A stretch of DNA of 64,000 nucleotides, from assembly GCF_030532195.1 (NCBI RefSeq), contig NZ_JAUNLP010000003.1, forward strand, positions 168,512-232,511. The letters run 5' to 3'. Positions within the stretch are counted from its first letter, which is position 1; each line of letters begins with the position of its first letter. A program made the translations under genes and the position numbers. Positions 8,661 to 18,796 of the stretch are shown here, one piece after another. The stretch comes from Corynebacterium sp. GTDB taxonomy: Bacteria > Actinomycetota > Actinomycetes > Mycobacteriales > Mycobacteriaceae. The notes under the pieces were generated by a model. The model was not told the DNA's origin. It did no database searches and was given only the letters and a program-made list of their open reading frames with translations.

Positions 8661-8753
8661 AACATGGTTACGCCATAAACTCGTTCAGAAAACGTGTAGA
8701 AATTTTTGTGTTTCTTCGACGTATTCCGCGGATATGGTTACGCCGTCACCATA
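8661..8753. repeat. Block B, copy 2, with a 21-bp near-palindrome
   Basis: 8661-8740 is the partner of 6733-6812. The 11-mer atggttacgcc occurs twice, 70 bases apart (8664-8674, 8734-8744), and the second is half of the near-perfect palindrome tatggttacg-c-cgtcaccata (8733-8753). Two sites about seven helical turns apart suggest cooperative or looped protein binding. Confidence 0.6.
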
Positions 8754-8796
8754 TGCAGTCAACAGTTGTATTGCCTCGGGCTTCAACTCAGACATG

Positions 8797-8846
8797 CAAA
8801 AAGACAACTCCCCCGATCTTACGAGGCTCAGGGGAGTGAGGGTTTT
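8797..8846. terminator. Bidirectional Rho-independent terminator after hsdS
   Basis: Stem actcccc / ggggagt (8807-8813, 8831-8837). On the minus strand it is followed shortly by TTTTT (plus-strand aaaaa at 8798-8802); on the plus strand by ttttt at 8842-8846. It lies about 100 bases past the hsdS stop and should end the hsdM-hsdS transcript, which means the Schlafen-like gene and hsdR are transcribed separately. Confidence 0.75.
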
Positions 8847-8932
8847 TGCACTGACCTACGCCAATGCACTACGCCACCAGGATTGCAGAGCATTAAGTGA
8901 GTGAGCTCTCCCCCTCCACACGCAGCCATACG

Positions 8933-10108
8933 CTAGAGCTCTCCAGCAAACGCTCGAGCAGCGAGAGACTGATGGAGTTCTTGAAGGAGCCCAACTTTCC
9001 GCGCTAGGTATTGTTCCTGCCGCTGGAAAAACTCCGTCAACTCCGAAATTTGCCGCGCGCTTTTGCTATTCAATTTCCTAATGGGTGTTCTCGAAAGCTG
9101 CGTCTTGCTAAGTGTCGCAATTCCTGTCGTTTGCTTCGCTGACTTAAGGAAATACGCGCGAGCTTCCTCAAAGCTCAGTACCGCCATGAGAGCCTCGGGT
9201 GTCCATTGAGATTCTTCTGCTAAGCGGACTCTGAAAATGTGATTTTGATGTATCGTACCTGGAATCTCGTCACGCCATATAGTTCCTCGACCGAGTTTGT
9301 CGGGATCTCCGCCCTCGGTCAGCAAAATATCTCCAGATTGCAGGGCAAACCGAGCGGTTTCAGCTTCAGTGACGGCTATTTTTTTGACTTGACTTAAATC
9401 CAAAAAACCATCTTTTACATTCGCGACCGCAAGGTACGGGAACTCGTACGTTGTCTCCTCAGGCTTAGTCTTTCGGCCTTTAGTAATCCCCGATGAGATT
9501 TCAGCAACTTCACTGAGCAGTACGGAATCTGTCGTTTCTTGACGAATTACCTTATCAATGCAAGCTCTCTTTAATCCCCTCACAGTTCGAACTTGTTCTT
9601 GTGCGTATGAGTACTTTCGCGCCGATGCCTCCAAAATCCCCGCGATCCTCTTCTGCTCCTCGAGAGGAGGAAGGGGGATTTCAATCTCATGTAGTGATTT
9701 CTTGTTTAAAGTGACTCCCATTGCTGCGTCGTTTCCTTGTAATCGCTTTCCAGCATTTTCCAATGCCTCCATCAGATAGCCTCTCGACAAAATCGAGGAA
9801 TCACAAGGTGTTACTGCGGCGATAGCTTCGTTGGTAAACATCTCGACTTCAGATATTCCAACTTTTCCGATTGACAGCTTGAAAGAAAAGAAAACTGTCC
9901 CCGGGGGGTACGGCGTAATCTTCAAAGACTGCACTGCAAAAGCAGAAATCTCTTCCGACGTCTTGCGGATGACGCGCCCCTGGTTCATATCCTTAATTGA
10001 GAGCCAGGGAAGCCCTTGTCCCCAGAAATCTTTATTCTTCCGCGCGGGTGTTTTCCCAATGCGAATTTCACAAATCTCCCCCAGCTTCACCATCGGCCAC
10101 TTGCTCAT
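8933..10108 (-). CDS. hsdS: Type I restriction-modification specificity subunit
   Basis: 391 residues with two target-recognition domains: TRD1 about 1-140, then the central conserved helix after LPPLEEQKRIAGIL (146-195), TRD2 about 197-365, and a C-terminal helix (FQRQEQYLARKVGLLQEL). It sets the DNA target of the HsdM/HsdR complex. Its ATG overlaps the hsdM stop by four bases (ATGA), so the two are translationally coupled. The gene is visibly richer in A+T than hsdM, as is common for exchanged TRDs. The two-TRD, two-helix form predicts a bipartite target, which the sequence alone does not reveal. Confidence 0.93.
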   Translation of the reverse strand: MSKWPMVKLGEICEIRIGKTPARKNKDFWGQGLPWLSIKDMNQGRVIRKTSEEISAFAVQSLKITPYPPGTVFFSFKLSIGKVGISEVEMFTNEAIAAVTPCDSSILSRGYLMEALENAGKRLQGNDAAMGVTLNKKSLHEIEIPLPPLEEQKRIAGILEASARKYSYAQEQVRTVRGLKRACIDKVIRQETTDSVLLSEVAEISSGITKGRKTKPEETTYEFPYLAVANVKDGFLDLSQVKKIAVTEAETARFALQSGDILLTEGGDPDKLGRGTIWRDEIPGTIHQNHIFRVRLAEESQWTPEALMAVLSFEEARAYFLKSAKQTTGIATLSKTQLSRTPIRKLNSKSARQISELTEFFQRQEQYLARKVGLLQELHQSLAARAFAGEL

Positions 10109-11682
10109 TTTTCGCCCCCTAGCAGCACCTTTAGCTCCGCCATTCCTTTGGCAATCTCCACGTCCAGCGCTTCAATGTCCGCGATGATTTCCATCGGGTC
10201 ACGGGTCTCCACGTCCTCGAAGACAATCTCCTTGTACCTATTCATAGACAAGTCGTAATCGTTCTCCGCAATCTCCGCTACCGGCACACAGAAGCTCTGC
10301 TCCGTCCGTACACGCTCAAGCTCGCTGCCTTTACGCTCGGCAAATCGCCTTACCACATCCGGCAGGTTGTTCTTCGCGTGCTGCTCCTCCGTCAACGTTG
10401 CAGGCTCCGGACAGTCCCCTGGATTCTCAGGATCTACCGGGCACGAGAGCGGGGAAACGCCGAGCAAGTGCTCGTCGAGAAGCGGAGTGCGCTTGTCGTC
10501 GAGCGAGTAGCCGTCGGCAAGCACCTCGTAGAACCACACATTATCGGTGGCCGGAGAGTCAGTGCGGGTGAAGCACAAGATTGCGGTGGACACGCCCGTG
10601 TACGGCTTGAATGCGCCAGAGGGCAGCTTGATTACTCCGTCGAGGCTTTGGTTTTCTACCAATTCCTTGCGTAGCGCCTTATGCACCTTCGTGGAACCAA
10701 AGAGCACACCTTCGGGGACAATCACAGCTGCGCGACCGCCAATCTTCAGCAGCGACAGGAAACGGTTGATGAACAGCAGTTCCGTCTTCTTGGTCTTGCC
10801 CAAAGAGCGCAGCTCGGGGTCGATGTTGTCCTCATCGGTAGAGCCCGCAAAAGGCGGGTTGGCAAGAATTAGGTCGAAGGAGCCCACGTCTTCCGAGGGG
10901 ATCTTCGCCAGCGAATCACGGTAGGCGATATTCGGGTCCTTGAAGCCGTGCATGAACATGTTCATCGCCGAGATTCGCACCATGGTGGAGTCGAAGTCGT
11001 AGCCGTAGAAAGTGTTCTCGGAGAACTCGCGCTGTTTGTCCTTCTTCAGCAGCTCATCGGCGTGGTGCTCCTTCATCCACAGCGCCGCATTGACTAGGAA
11101 GCCTGCGGTGCCGCACGCCGGGTCGATGATGCGTTCGCCGGGGGCCGGACGCATCAGTTCCACCATCAGTTTGATGATGTGCTGCGTAGTGCGGAACTGA
11201 CCGTTCTTACCCGACGTGCTCAGCTGCGACAGCAAGTATTCGTACAAGTCGCCTAGAAAATCCTTGTCGCGGAAATCCAGTTCGTTCATCAGCGCCATGA
11301 CGCTGCGCAGCGTCGACGGATTCTCAATGCCGAAAGTCGCATTGGCCATGTGCTTCGACATTCCGGTGCCACCCAACTGGCGCAGATGGGCGAACACATC
11401 GTTGGCAATCAGATTGCGAAGCGCCACGGGATCGGTCTCCGCGATGAGGTTCTTCCAGCGCAGGCTCTGCTCCTGCGGGGAAGGGCCGAAAATATCCTGT
11501 GACTCCGGCACCGGCACACCGATGGCACGCTTCTTATCAATGTCATCCTGAGCCAGGTCGAGCTGACGCATATAAATCAGGTATGTCATCTGCTCGATGA
11601 CGTTCATCGGGTTCGTAATTCCGCCAGACCAGAACACGTTCCAGATGGCGTCGACCTTTTTCCTAAAATCTGCCGTAGTCAC
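10105..11682 (-). CDS. hsdM: Type I N6-adenine DNA methyltransferase M subunit
   Basis: 525 residues from GTG at 11680-11682. The N-terminal HsdM_N helical domain (WNVFWSGGITNPMNVIEQMTY region, about 10-135) is followed by the methylase domain, with DPACGTAGFL (187-196, SAM binding) and NPPF (275-278, catalytic motif IV for adenine N6). Full length and intact. It is the first gene of the hsdM-hsdS unit and provides the methyl mark that protects host DNA from HsdR. Confidence 0.95.
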   Translation of the reverse strand: MTTADFRKKVDAIWNVFWSGGITNPMNVIEQMTYLIYMRQLDLAQDDIDKKRAIGVPVPESQDIFGPSPQEQSLRWKNLIAETDPVALRNLIANDVFAHLRQLGGTGMSKHMANATFGIENPSTLRSVMALMNELDFRDKDFLGDLYEYLLSQLSTSGKNGQFRTTQHIIKLMVELMRPAPGERIIDPACGTAGFLVNAALWMKEHHADELLKKDKQREFSENTFYGYDFDSTMVRISAMNMFMHGFKDPNIAYRDSLAKIPSEDVGSFDLILANPPFAGSTDEDNIDPELRSLGKTKKTELLFINRFLSLLKIGGRAAVIVPEGVLFGSTKVHKALRKELVENQSLDGVIKLPSGAFKPYTGVSTAILCFTRTDSPATDNVWFYEVLADGYSLDDKRTPLLDEHLLGVSPLSCPVDPENPGDCPEPATLTEEQHAKNNLPDVVRRFAERKGSELERVRTEQSFCVPVAEIAENDYDLSMNRYKEIVFEDVETRDPMEIIADIEALDVEIAKGMAELKVLLGGEK

Positions 11683-12043
11683 GCCGCTAACTCTACTGGT
11701 GAGGGCGGAGCGAGCATGGATTAGGTTCCTGAGCCTCGAATGTATGTCCGACGGGACATTTCGAAGGAGGCTCGTCGGCAGTCCAGGACCAACGTAAGTG
11801 CGCCGAGAATCTATCTCTTTGCGCTAATCAGCAAGAATTCCACACAGCTTATTCCAGCAACCAACCATCTCCACGCAGTTTTAGATAGTTCCTTCAAATC
11901 ATTCCGAACTATTTCAGGTTGCTTTACCGTGAATTTCGGTATCCCTAGTTGAGGTAAGCCCACACGCACCGTTACCACCGCCTCGGAGTGCAAACACGCT
12001 AGTAGGAAATGCGATTGGAGCTCTGGAGGGGTAGCAGTGGCAC
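11683..12043. promoter_or_regulatory. Divergent intergenic region, hsdM / coiled-coil gene
   Basis: 361 bases with no supported gene. It must hold the hsdM promoter (minus) and that of the coiled-coil gene (plus). The stretch 11810-11950 is AT-rich. A 60-residue minus-strand frame (11811-11993) has no ribosome site or recognisable match and is left out. Confidence 0.35.
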
Positions 12044-12943
12044 GTGAACAGGAACAAAGACCTCTATGCTTCCCTTATGCAGTCGTTCATTTCTTGGTTC
12101 ACGTCTCAAAGTGGCGTGTCGCTCATAGTTGCTCTCATTGCCCTCGGTGGCGTGCTGATAAATAACGCAGGGGCAGAAAGTCGGCGCAAAAAAGATCAAA
12201 CAGCAGCTGACCAACGACGCAAAGCCGACCAAGCGGCAGAGGACGCTAGGCGTAAAGCCGATGACGACCGACGTGAGCGAGAACGGTCGGAAGATAGGCG
12301 AGCTGAGGATGCGAGACGTAAAGCCGAGCAAGACGCAGCTGACCAACGACGCAAAGCCGACCAAGCGGCAGAGGACGCTAGGCGTAAAGCCGACGACGAC
12401 CGACGTGAGCGAGAACGGTTGGAGCAATTGCAACGTGAAGACTGGGCACGGCAACGCCGAGCAGTAGCCGATTGTATACGGGAAATCACCAAGTCCGCCG
12501 CACTTGTCAGCGAACGCGCCGCAGCAGTTCATACACAAGGAGACCGTGACATTGAACGCGCGAAGCTAGTTAAAGCCGTCGAGCTTGCGCGGTTCAATGT
12601 TGAAGCTACTAACCAATTGACCTTACTGGATATTGAGATAACGCAACCTCATGTAAGCGCCCAGCTACACGTGCTGTGGGAGCAGATTGTGAACGATTAC
12701 CAGCCACTTGCGGAAGCGCAAAAACGTGGCGGTCAGGAATGGATCAACCAGGCTGAAAAAATGCCGCCCTTGAGTGATTTAGCTTTACATGGAATCAGAG
12801 CGTTAACAATCATTGCTCGGATTGCGTTGCTTGAATATCCCGAACACATGGAAACGCAACCTGTTAAGCCAATTGATCTTGGGGATTTTTATGACGATTC
12901 TCGAGTCAAGAAAGATGATAATCACCGCAGTTATCAACGGTGA
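12044..12943 (+). CDS. Membrane-anchored coiled-coil protein of unknown function
   Basis: 299 residues from GTG at 12044 (GGAGGG 13 bases upstream; an ATG at 12077, MQSFISW, is a good alternative). Residues about 15-40 form one hydrophobic segment (SLIVALIALGGVLI). Residues 45-145 are almost entirely Arg/Lys/Asp/Glu/Ala and form a long coiled coil built from a duplicated 44-residue unit. The rest (150-299) is a mixed helical domain with no motif I recognise. It is transcribed divergently from hsdM and converges on glf. Its place beside the restriction genes hints at a defence or accessory role, which is inference only. Confidence 0.7.
   Translation: MNRNKDLYASLMQSFISWFTSQSGVSLIVALIALGGVLINNAGAESRRKKDQTAADQRRKADQAAEDARRKADDDRRERERSEDRRAEDARRKAEQDAADQRRKADQAAEDARRKADDDRRERERLEQLQREDWARQRRAVADCIREITKSAALVSERAAAVHTQGDRDIERAKLVKAVELARFNVEATNQLTLLDIEITQPHVSAQLHVLWEQIVNDYQPLAEAQKRGGQEWINQAEKMPPLSDLALHGIRALTIIARIALLEYPEHMETQPVKPIDLGDFYDDSRVKKDDNHRSYQR
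12203..12419 (+). repeat. 85-bp internal direct repeat (two copies, 132-bp period)
   Basis: 12203-12287 and 12335-12419 are identical except for one base (T12262 versus C12394). The 132-base offset equals 44 codons, so the frame is kept and the coiled coil is extended by one unit. Near-identity shows a recent duplication or ongoing homogenisation. Confidence 0.9.
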
Positions 12944-12975
12944 CCGTATCCTCATGCTCTAGTGCGGTTGTTCAG

Positions 12976-13013
12976 TACACCACCGCTGCGATAGCTATCG
13001 TGGCGGTGGTGTA
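12976..13013. terminator. 38-bp near-perfect palindrome between convergent genes
   Basis: The left half tacaccaccgctgcgatag pairs with the right half over all 19 positions if two G-T pairs are allowed; the centre is the exact palindrome cgatagctatcg. It lies between the coiled-coil gene (plus) and glf (minus). No T-tract follows on either side. It may be a bidirectional terminator or a binding site. Confidence 0.6.
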
Positions 13014-13160
13014 AGAATTGGGAATCTTAAGGAAAAAGTGGGTCATTAGGGTACGTTATCCACGCTCTCGCACCAGCAACATTGACCCTGTTAGGAACGT
13101 ATCTAGCTAGTCTTGTGCAACTTGCACACACACTCCTAGCGAGAGAACTCCAATCGGTGC

Positions 13161-14426
<1,266 letters not shown>

Positions 14427-14686
14427 TTAAAACCTATTGCATTTGGCCACCGATTGCGGGTGTACACGCGGGCGTGCCGACGTCCACGTGAGCGTCACCC
14501 GACGTTCTTTTGGTCACATTCCTCGATATTTTTCTCAAAATTAACGCTAAAACACAGCGTCCACACTAGATTTTTTTAGTCACACTGGTAACATCCTTCT
14601 CAGTATTTTTCTGTTACCTAACAACTTTTGTTCACATCGACTCCACGTCGATGCACCTTGTACCCCATATTTTTGGAGCTTTTACC

Positions 14687-16195
14687 GTGCCAACTCGCCG
14701 TCGCATCAATGCCCCGTCGATGGGCCGCCGTACCTTCCTATACGGACTCGCCGCCACCGCGGCGGCAGCTCCCCTCGTATCCTGGGGCGTCCGACAGTCC
14801 CCTACCCTGGTGGAAAGCCCTGGTGTTTCCCCGATTGCGGCCAAGCTCTCGACATCGCCGCTGGCCGACTCCGTCACGATGCTGGTCGACGACGCGGCCG
14901 TCGGCACGCATACCATCTCTGACGCGCTGCACCCACTTCGCGGATTCGTCAAGGACATCACCCGCGATGAGCCGTTCTCGCAGTTCGCGCTGACGTGGCC
15001 GGGAGATTCCAACGTTGAGCTCTACGTCCGTGCTGAGCGTGAAGACGGCAACTTCGGCCCGTGGTTCCACGCTGATTCCCACGCGCCGATGAATGGCTCG
15101 GGTCAGTCCGGCACTGAGCTCCTGTTCGTGGAGCCGACCAAGCGCGTGCAAGTCTCCACGATTGGCCTGAACCTGCTGGAGGGCATGGACCCGCGCAGCA
15201 TCGTTGGCCTGGATCGCCTGGATCCATCTGCCATTGGTGAGAACCTGCAGAGCATCATCGATGGCACTGCAGCACTGGCCTTGAATTCCGTGCAGGCTGT
15301 TTTCGTCGATGGTGTTGAGCAGTCTGGGCAGGTCATCACGCCAATTGCCTACGAGTCCGCCATCTCTGGCGCGCCGAAGGTCATCAGCCGCGCAGGCTGG
15401 GGTGCTGATGAATCCGCACGCAGCGGATCTAGCTCCTATCAGACCTTCAAGGGCACCTGCATCCACCACACTGCGGGCTCCAATAGCTACACCGAGTCGC
15501 AGGCGCCGGCCATTGTGCGCGGCATTTACGCCTACCATGCACAGACGCTGGGCTGGGGCGATGTGGGGTACAACGCGCTGGTCGACAAGTTCGGCAATAT
15601 CTATGAGGGTCGGTACGGCGGACTGGACAAGAACATCGAGGGCGCTCACGCCGGTGGCTTCAATGACGGCACCTTCGGCATCTCGGTGATGGGCAACTAC
15701 GACCAGATTGCAATGCCGTCGGCGGCAGTCGCTGCAGTCGGCGAGATGGTTGGCTGGCGCATGAAGGTCGGCGGCGTGGACCCAATGTCCACCGCTTCTC
15801 TGACCAGCTCCGGCTACTCGAAGTCGCGCTACAGCTCCGGCCAGACGGTGAATCTGCCGGCTATTTTCGGTCACCGCGACACCGGCTACACCTCGTGCCC
15901 GGGCAACTTCGGCTACCAGCAGATGGATGACATCCGCGCAGCCGCGAAGGCCAAGTACGACGGCAACAGCGGTGCAGGTATCACCGGTGGGTCGAAGGAT
16001 CCGGACTCCTCCGAGCAGTCCGGATTGAACCTTCCAGGTTTCCCGGGCGCCGAGGACTCGCAGGGCTCGCCGGAGGGCAGCACCGGGTCTACCGGCGCGC
16101 CAAGCCCGGCCGAATTCATCAACAACTATCTGGCTGACGGCCTGCCGGGAACCCCGGGTCAGGCCGCCCGTGATTTGTTCGCACCACAGCGCTAA
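14687..16195 (+). CDS. Exported PGRP/amidase-domain protein (first of a tandem pair)
   Basis: 502 residues from GTG at 14687, chosen over an ATG at 14651 because GGAG sits eight bases upstream and the product then begins VPTRRRINAP followed by a Tat-like signal, GRRTFLYG plus an Ala-rich core. The N-terminal half carries a beta-rich domain (FALTWPGDSNVELYVRAE). The amidase_2/PGRP domain (about 250-420) keeps the zinc ligands: His of HHTAG, then His and Cys of HRDTGYTSCPG. The tail is Gly/Ser/Pro-rich. It likely cleaves or binds peptidoglycan outside the membrane. It is the first of two paralogs, with 86 bases between them. Confidence 0.88.
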   Translation: MPTRRRINAPSMGRRTFLYGLAATAAAAPLVSWGVRQSPTLVESPGVSPIAAKLSTSPLADSVTMLVDDAAVGTHTISDALHPLRGFVKDITRDEPFSQFALTWPGDSNVELYVRAEREDGNFGPWFHADSHAPMNGSGQSGTELLFVEPTKRVQVSTIGLNLLEGMDPRSIVGLDRLDPSAIGENLQSIIDGTAALALNSVQAVFVDGVEQSGQVITPIAYESAISGAPKVISRAGWGADESARSGSSSYQTFKGTCIHHTAGSNSYTESQAPAIVRGIYAYHAQTLGWGDVGYNALVDKFGNIYEGRYGGLDKNIEGAHAGGFNDGTFGISVMGNYDQIAMPSAAVAAVGEMVGWRMKVGGVDPMSTASLTSSGYSKSRYSSGQTVNLPAIFGHRDTGYTSCPGNFGYQQMDDIRAAAKAKYDGNSGAGITGGSKDPDSSEQSGLNLPGFPGAEDSQGSPEGSTGSTGAPSPAEFINNYLADGLPGTPGQAARDLFAPQR

Positions 16196-16281
16196 CCCGC
16201 TGCGGGCACAATCCGCATAGCCACTACCAGCAACTTTGTGCTTTATTGACAGCCAACAGCTTTCACGCAGGAGTAAAAACC

Positions 16282-18765
16282 GTGTTTAGTCGCCGACGCA
16301 TTAATCGCCGCGCAGGGGCCAAGCAATCCTTGGTGCTCTCTGCCGTAGCGGCACTTTTCCTCACACCCGTTGTCGTTGTCGGAGCAGGCGCCGCGTATGA
16401 CCTCATTGAGGACAACGGTGTCGGCCCAATCGACCCCGTTGTTCAGAGCAAGTCGCTGGCAGACAGTGCCTCTGTCTTAGTTGAGGACGCGGCAATTGCC
16501 ACGCAGTCGCTGGTCGACGACGCACACCCCAACCGCGGTGTCGTCAAGGAAATCACCTCAGACACAGAGTTTTCCCAGTTCGCCCTGACCTGGGCCGGTA
16601 GCGCTGATATCGCCAGCTACGTGCGCGCACAGCGTGCCGACGGCTCCTGGTCCGACTGGTTCAGTGTCGATCCGGAGTACCCCGCTGAGGGCAATGCCAA
16701 TGGTCTCAATGGCACCGAGCTGGTCTACGTGGAGCCGACCAAGCGCGTTCAGGTCTCCACCCACGGTCTCAACATCTTCGGCCCAGGCTCCGGTGTGGAT
16801 CTGAAGGATATCCAGGGTGCCGAAAAGCTGGATATGTCCAAGATTAACCTGGACGAAATCAACGCCGAAGGCGCTAAGAAGGCCGTCGAGGACACCAAGG
16901 AAGCGGTAAAGGGCGCAGCCGACAAGGCCGCATCCGACTACCAACAGGTCCAAGACGCCGCACCGGAGGATGCTCTGGACGATCCAACCAAGCCCGCCGA
17001 TGACGACGAAGGCCTGGATTCGCCGAATGTGCCTGTGAAGTGGACGGACATCGAGCCGGTTGCCGATGAGATGCCAATTGACAAAGTCGACGCAGTGCTT
17101 ATCGACGGTCAAGCGGCCGAAAGCGCCATCGACCCCATCGTTGACGCGAAGAACGTCACGGGTATGCCAAAGGTCATTACCCGTGCCGGTTGGGGCGCAA
17201 ATGAAAACTCCCGCTGCATGGGCCCGGATTACGACAACAAGCTCGTCGGTGCCACTGTTCACCACACCGCTGGTTCGAACAACTACACCGAAGCACAGTC
17301 CGCTGGCATTGTTCGCGGCATCTACCAGTACCACGCTCAGACTCTGGGCTGGTGCGACATCGGATACAACGCGCTGGTGGACAAGTACGGCAACATCTTT
17401 GAAGGTCGCTACGGCGGCCTGGACAAGAACGTCCAGGGCGCTCACGCCGGTGGCTTCAACACCGGTACCTTCGGTATCTCCATGATGGGTAACTACACCT
17501 CGGTTGCACCGAGTGAGGCTGCCATCAAGTCTGTCGGCAACATGATTGGCTGGCGCCTGAAGGTCGCCGGTGTCAAGCCGAAGGGCCAGATTCAGATGAC
17601 CTCGGGTGGCACCAGCTACACAAAGTACCCATACGGCACCACCGTTACTCTGCCGACCATCTTCGCGCACCGCGATGTCGGTAACACCACCTGCCCGGGC
17701 GACTCGGGCTACGCGCAGATGGACAAAATCCGCAATATTGCGGAGAAGAAGTACAACGCTCTGACCAGCGGCACCATTGACAATGAAGGCCCAGACGGCT
17801 TGGCTGACCTGCTGGTTCCGAAGGACGAGGATTCGAAGTCTGACTCTGAGAAGTCCGACTCTGAGCAGACTGACACTCAGAGCGAGAGCACCACTTCGAC
17901 GTCTTCGGCAACCTCGACTACCTCAACGGCTGAGTCCTCCTCTGCTACCTCGACGACGTCCGCGACCCCGAGCACCTCGACTGCCTCGAAGTCGGAGAGC
18001 ACCAAGAGCACTTCTTCGACGACCTCGACCAAGCAGTCCACGACTTCGCAGTCGACCACCTCGACGACCGCAGAGCCGACTGACTCGACCAACGTCACCA
18101 GTTCGACCACCGCGACACCTGTCACTGGCACTATGACGGATACGCCCTCCAGCCCGTCGTTAAGCGGATCTAGCGATTCCACCTCGGCGGCCGAGCCGAG
18201 CGAGGAGCGCGAGCAGCGCAAGGCTGCCGCGGTTGAGGCAATTTCGGGTGCACGCTCCATGCTCGCCTCCGCGCTGGGCATGCTGGGCGCACCGGGCCTC
18301 GGCCAGACGGCGGACGCCATCCTGTCGGCCGTGGGACGCTCCGTTGAAAACGGTCCGTCCATCTCTGACCTGCCGGTTCTGGCAGCTGAGATTATCAAGA
18401 TCGACCAGCAGAATGACCTCGCTGCCGAGTGGCGCCATGTCCAGGAGGAGATGGGTTCCGTGCTCGGTTACGCCATGTCGGGCATCCAGAGTGGCGCGAC
18501 GGTGTCCAACTCCAGCGGTCAGGCTGACCCGCTGCAGTACGCGAAGTTCTCCAACGGCGTGATTACGTACTCGGAGACCACCGGCGCGAATGCCATCTGG
18601 GGCAAGATTGCTGACGAATGGGCACGTCAGGGCTTTGAGGTCGGCAAGCTCGGCGCACCGACCAAGACTCAGGTTGTCGATGGCAACACCGAGCGTGCCG
18701 AATTCCAGAACGGCACCATCGTGCTCGACCTCGGCACCGGCAAGGTTACCGTCGAGATCAAGTAA
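16282..18765 (+). CDS. Exported PGRP/amidase protein with Ser/Thr-rich linker and LGFP-type C-terminus
   Basis: 827 residues from GTG at 16282 (AGGAG eight bases upstream). Residues 1-40 are a signal sequence (RRRINRRAG, then a hydrophobic stretch). It parallels its upstream neighbour: beta-rich domain, an extra acidic helical insert (about 195-260), then the amidase domain with HHTAG and HRDVGNTTCPG zinc ligands. Next comes a low-complexity Ser/Thr linker of about 100 residues and a helical segment. At the end is an LGFP-like repeat (IWGKIADEWARQG, KLGAPT), a module linked to cell-wall attachment of corynebacterial envelope proteins. This is the position of the secreted psp5-type protein in C. 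glutamicum (from memory). Confidence 0.85.
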   Translation: MFSRRRINRRAGAKQSLVLSAVAALFLTPVVVVGAGAAYDLIEDNGVGPIDPVVQSKSLADSASVLVEDAAIATQSLVDDAHPNRGVVKEITSDTEFSQFALTWAGSADIASYVRAQRADGSWSDWFSVDPEYPAEGNANGLNGTELVYVEPTKRVQVSTHGLNIFGPGSGVDLKDIQGAEKLDMSKINLDEINAEGAKKAVEDTKEAVKGAADKAASDYQQVQDAAPEDALDDPTKPADDDEGLDSPNVPVKWTDIEPVADEMPIDKVDAVLIDGQAAESAIDPIVDAKNVTGMPKVITRAGWGANENSRCMGPDYDNKLVGATVHHTAGSNNYTEAQSAGIVRGIYQYHAQTLGWCDIGYNALVDKYGNIFEGRYGGLDKNVQGAHAGGFNTGTFGISMMGNYTSVAPSEAAIKSVGNMIGWRLKVAGVKPKGQIQMTSGGTSYTKYPYGTTVTLPTIFAHRDVGNTTCPGDSGYAQMDKIRNIAEKKYNALTSGTIDNEGPDGLADLLVPKDEDSKSDSEKSDSEQTDTQSESTTSTSSATSTTSTAESSSATSTTSATPSTSTASKSESTKSTSSTTSTKQSTTSQSTTSTTAEPTDSTNVTSSTTATPVTGTMTDTPSSPSLSGSSDSTSAAEPSEEREQRKAAAVEAISGARSMLASALGMLGAPGLGQTADAILSAVGRSVENGPSISDLPVLAAEIIKIDQQNDLAAEWRHVQEEMGSVLGYAMSGIQSGATVSNSSGQADPLQYAKFSNGVITYSETTGANAIWGKIADEWARQGFEVGKLGAPTKTQVVDGNTERAEFQNGTIVLDLGTGKVTVEIK
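17850..18170 (+). repeat. Low-complexity Ser/Thr linker coding region
   Basis: Imperfect tandem triplets and hexamers of the acc-tcg-acg type code for about 100 residues that are mostly Ser and Thr. Such linkers usually span the wall and can be mannosylated in actinobacteria. Length variation between strains would be expected. Confidence 0.7.
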
Positions 18766-18771
18766 CTGGGT

Positions 18772-18796
18772 GGGACGCTGCTAAAACCAGCGTTCC
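18772..18796. terminator. Hairpin between convergent genes
   Basis: gggacgctg / cagcgttcc (18772-18780, 18788-18796) pairs with one mismatch around a 7-base loop. It overlaps the stop codon of the minus-strand HAD gene. No T-tract is present, so it is a weak candidate for bidirectional termination. Confidence 0.4.

Noticed and set aside
11811..11993. 60-codon frame upstream of hsdM
   Set aside because: No ribosome site or match; lies in an AT-rich promoter region.
12203..12419. Repeat as part of a CRISPR array
   Set aside because: Only two copies of 85 bases, within one reading frame, with no spacer pattern and no cas genes.
16558..17670. 370-codon open frame on the minus strand
   Set aside because: Antisense to the second PGRP gene, which has a signal, zinc ligands and a ribosome site.
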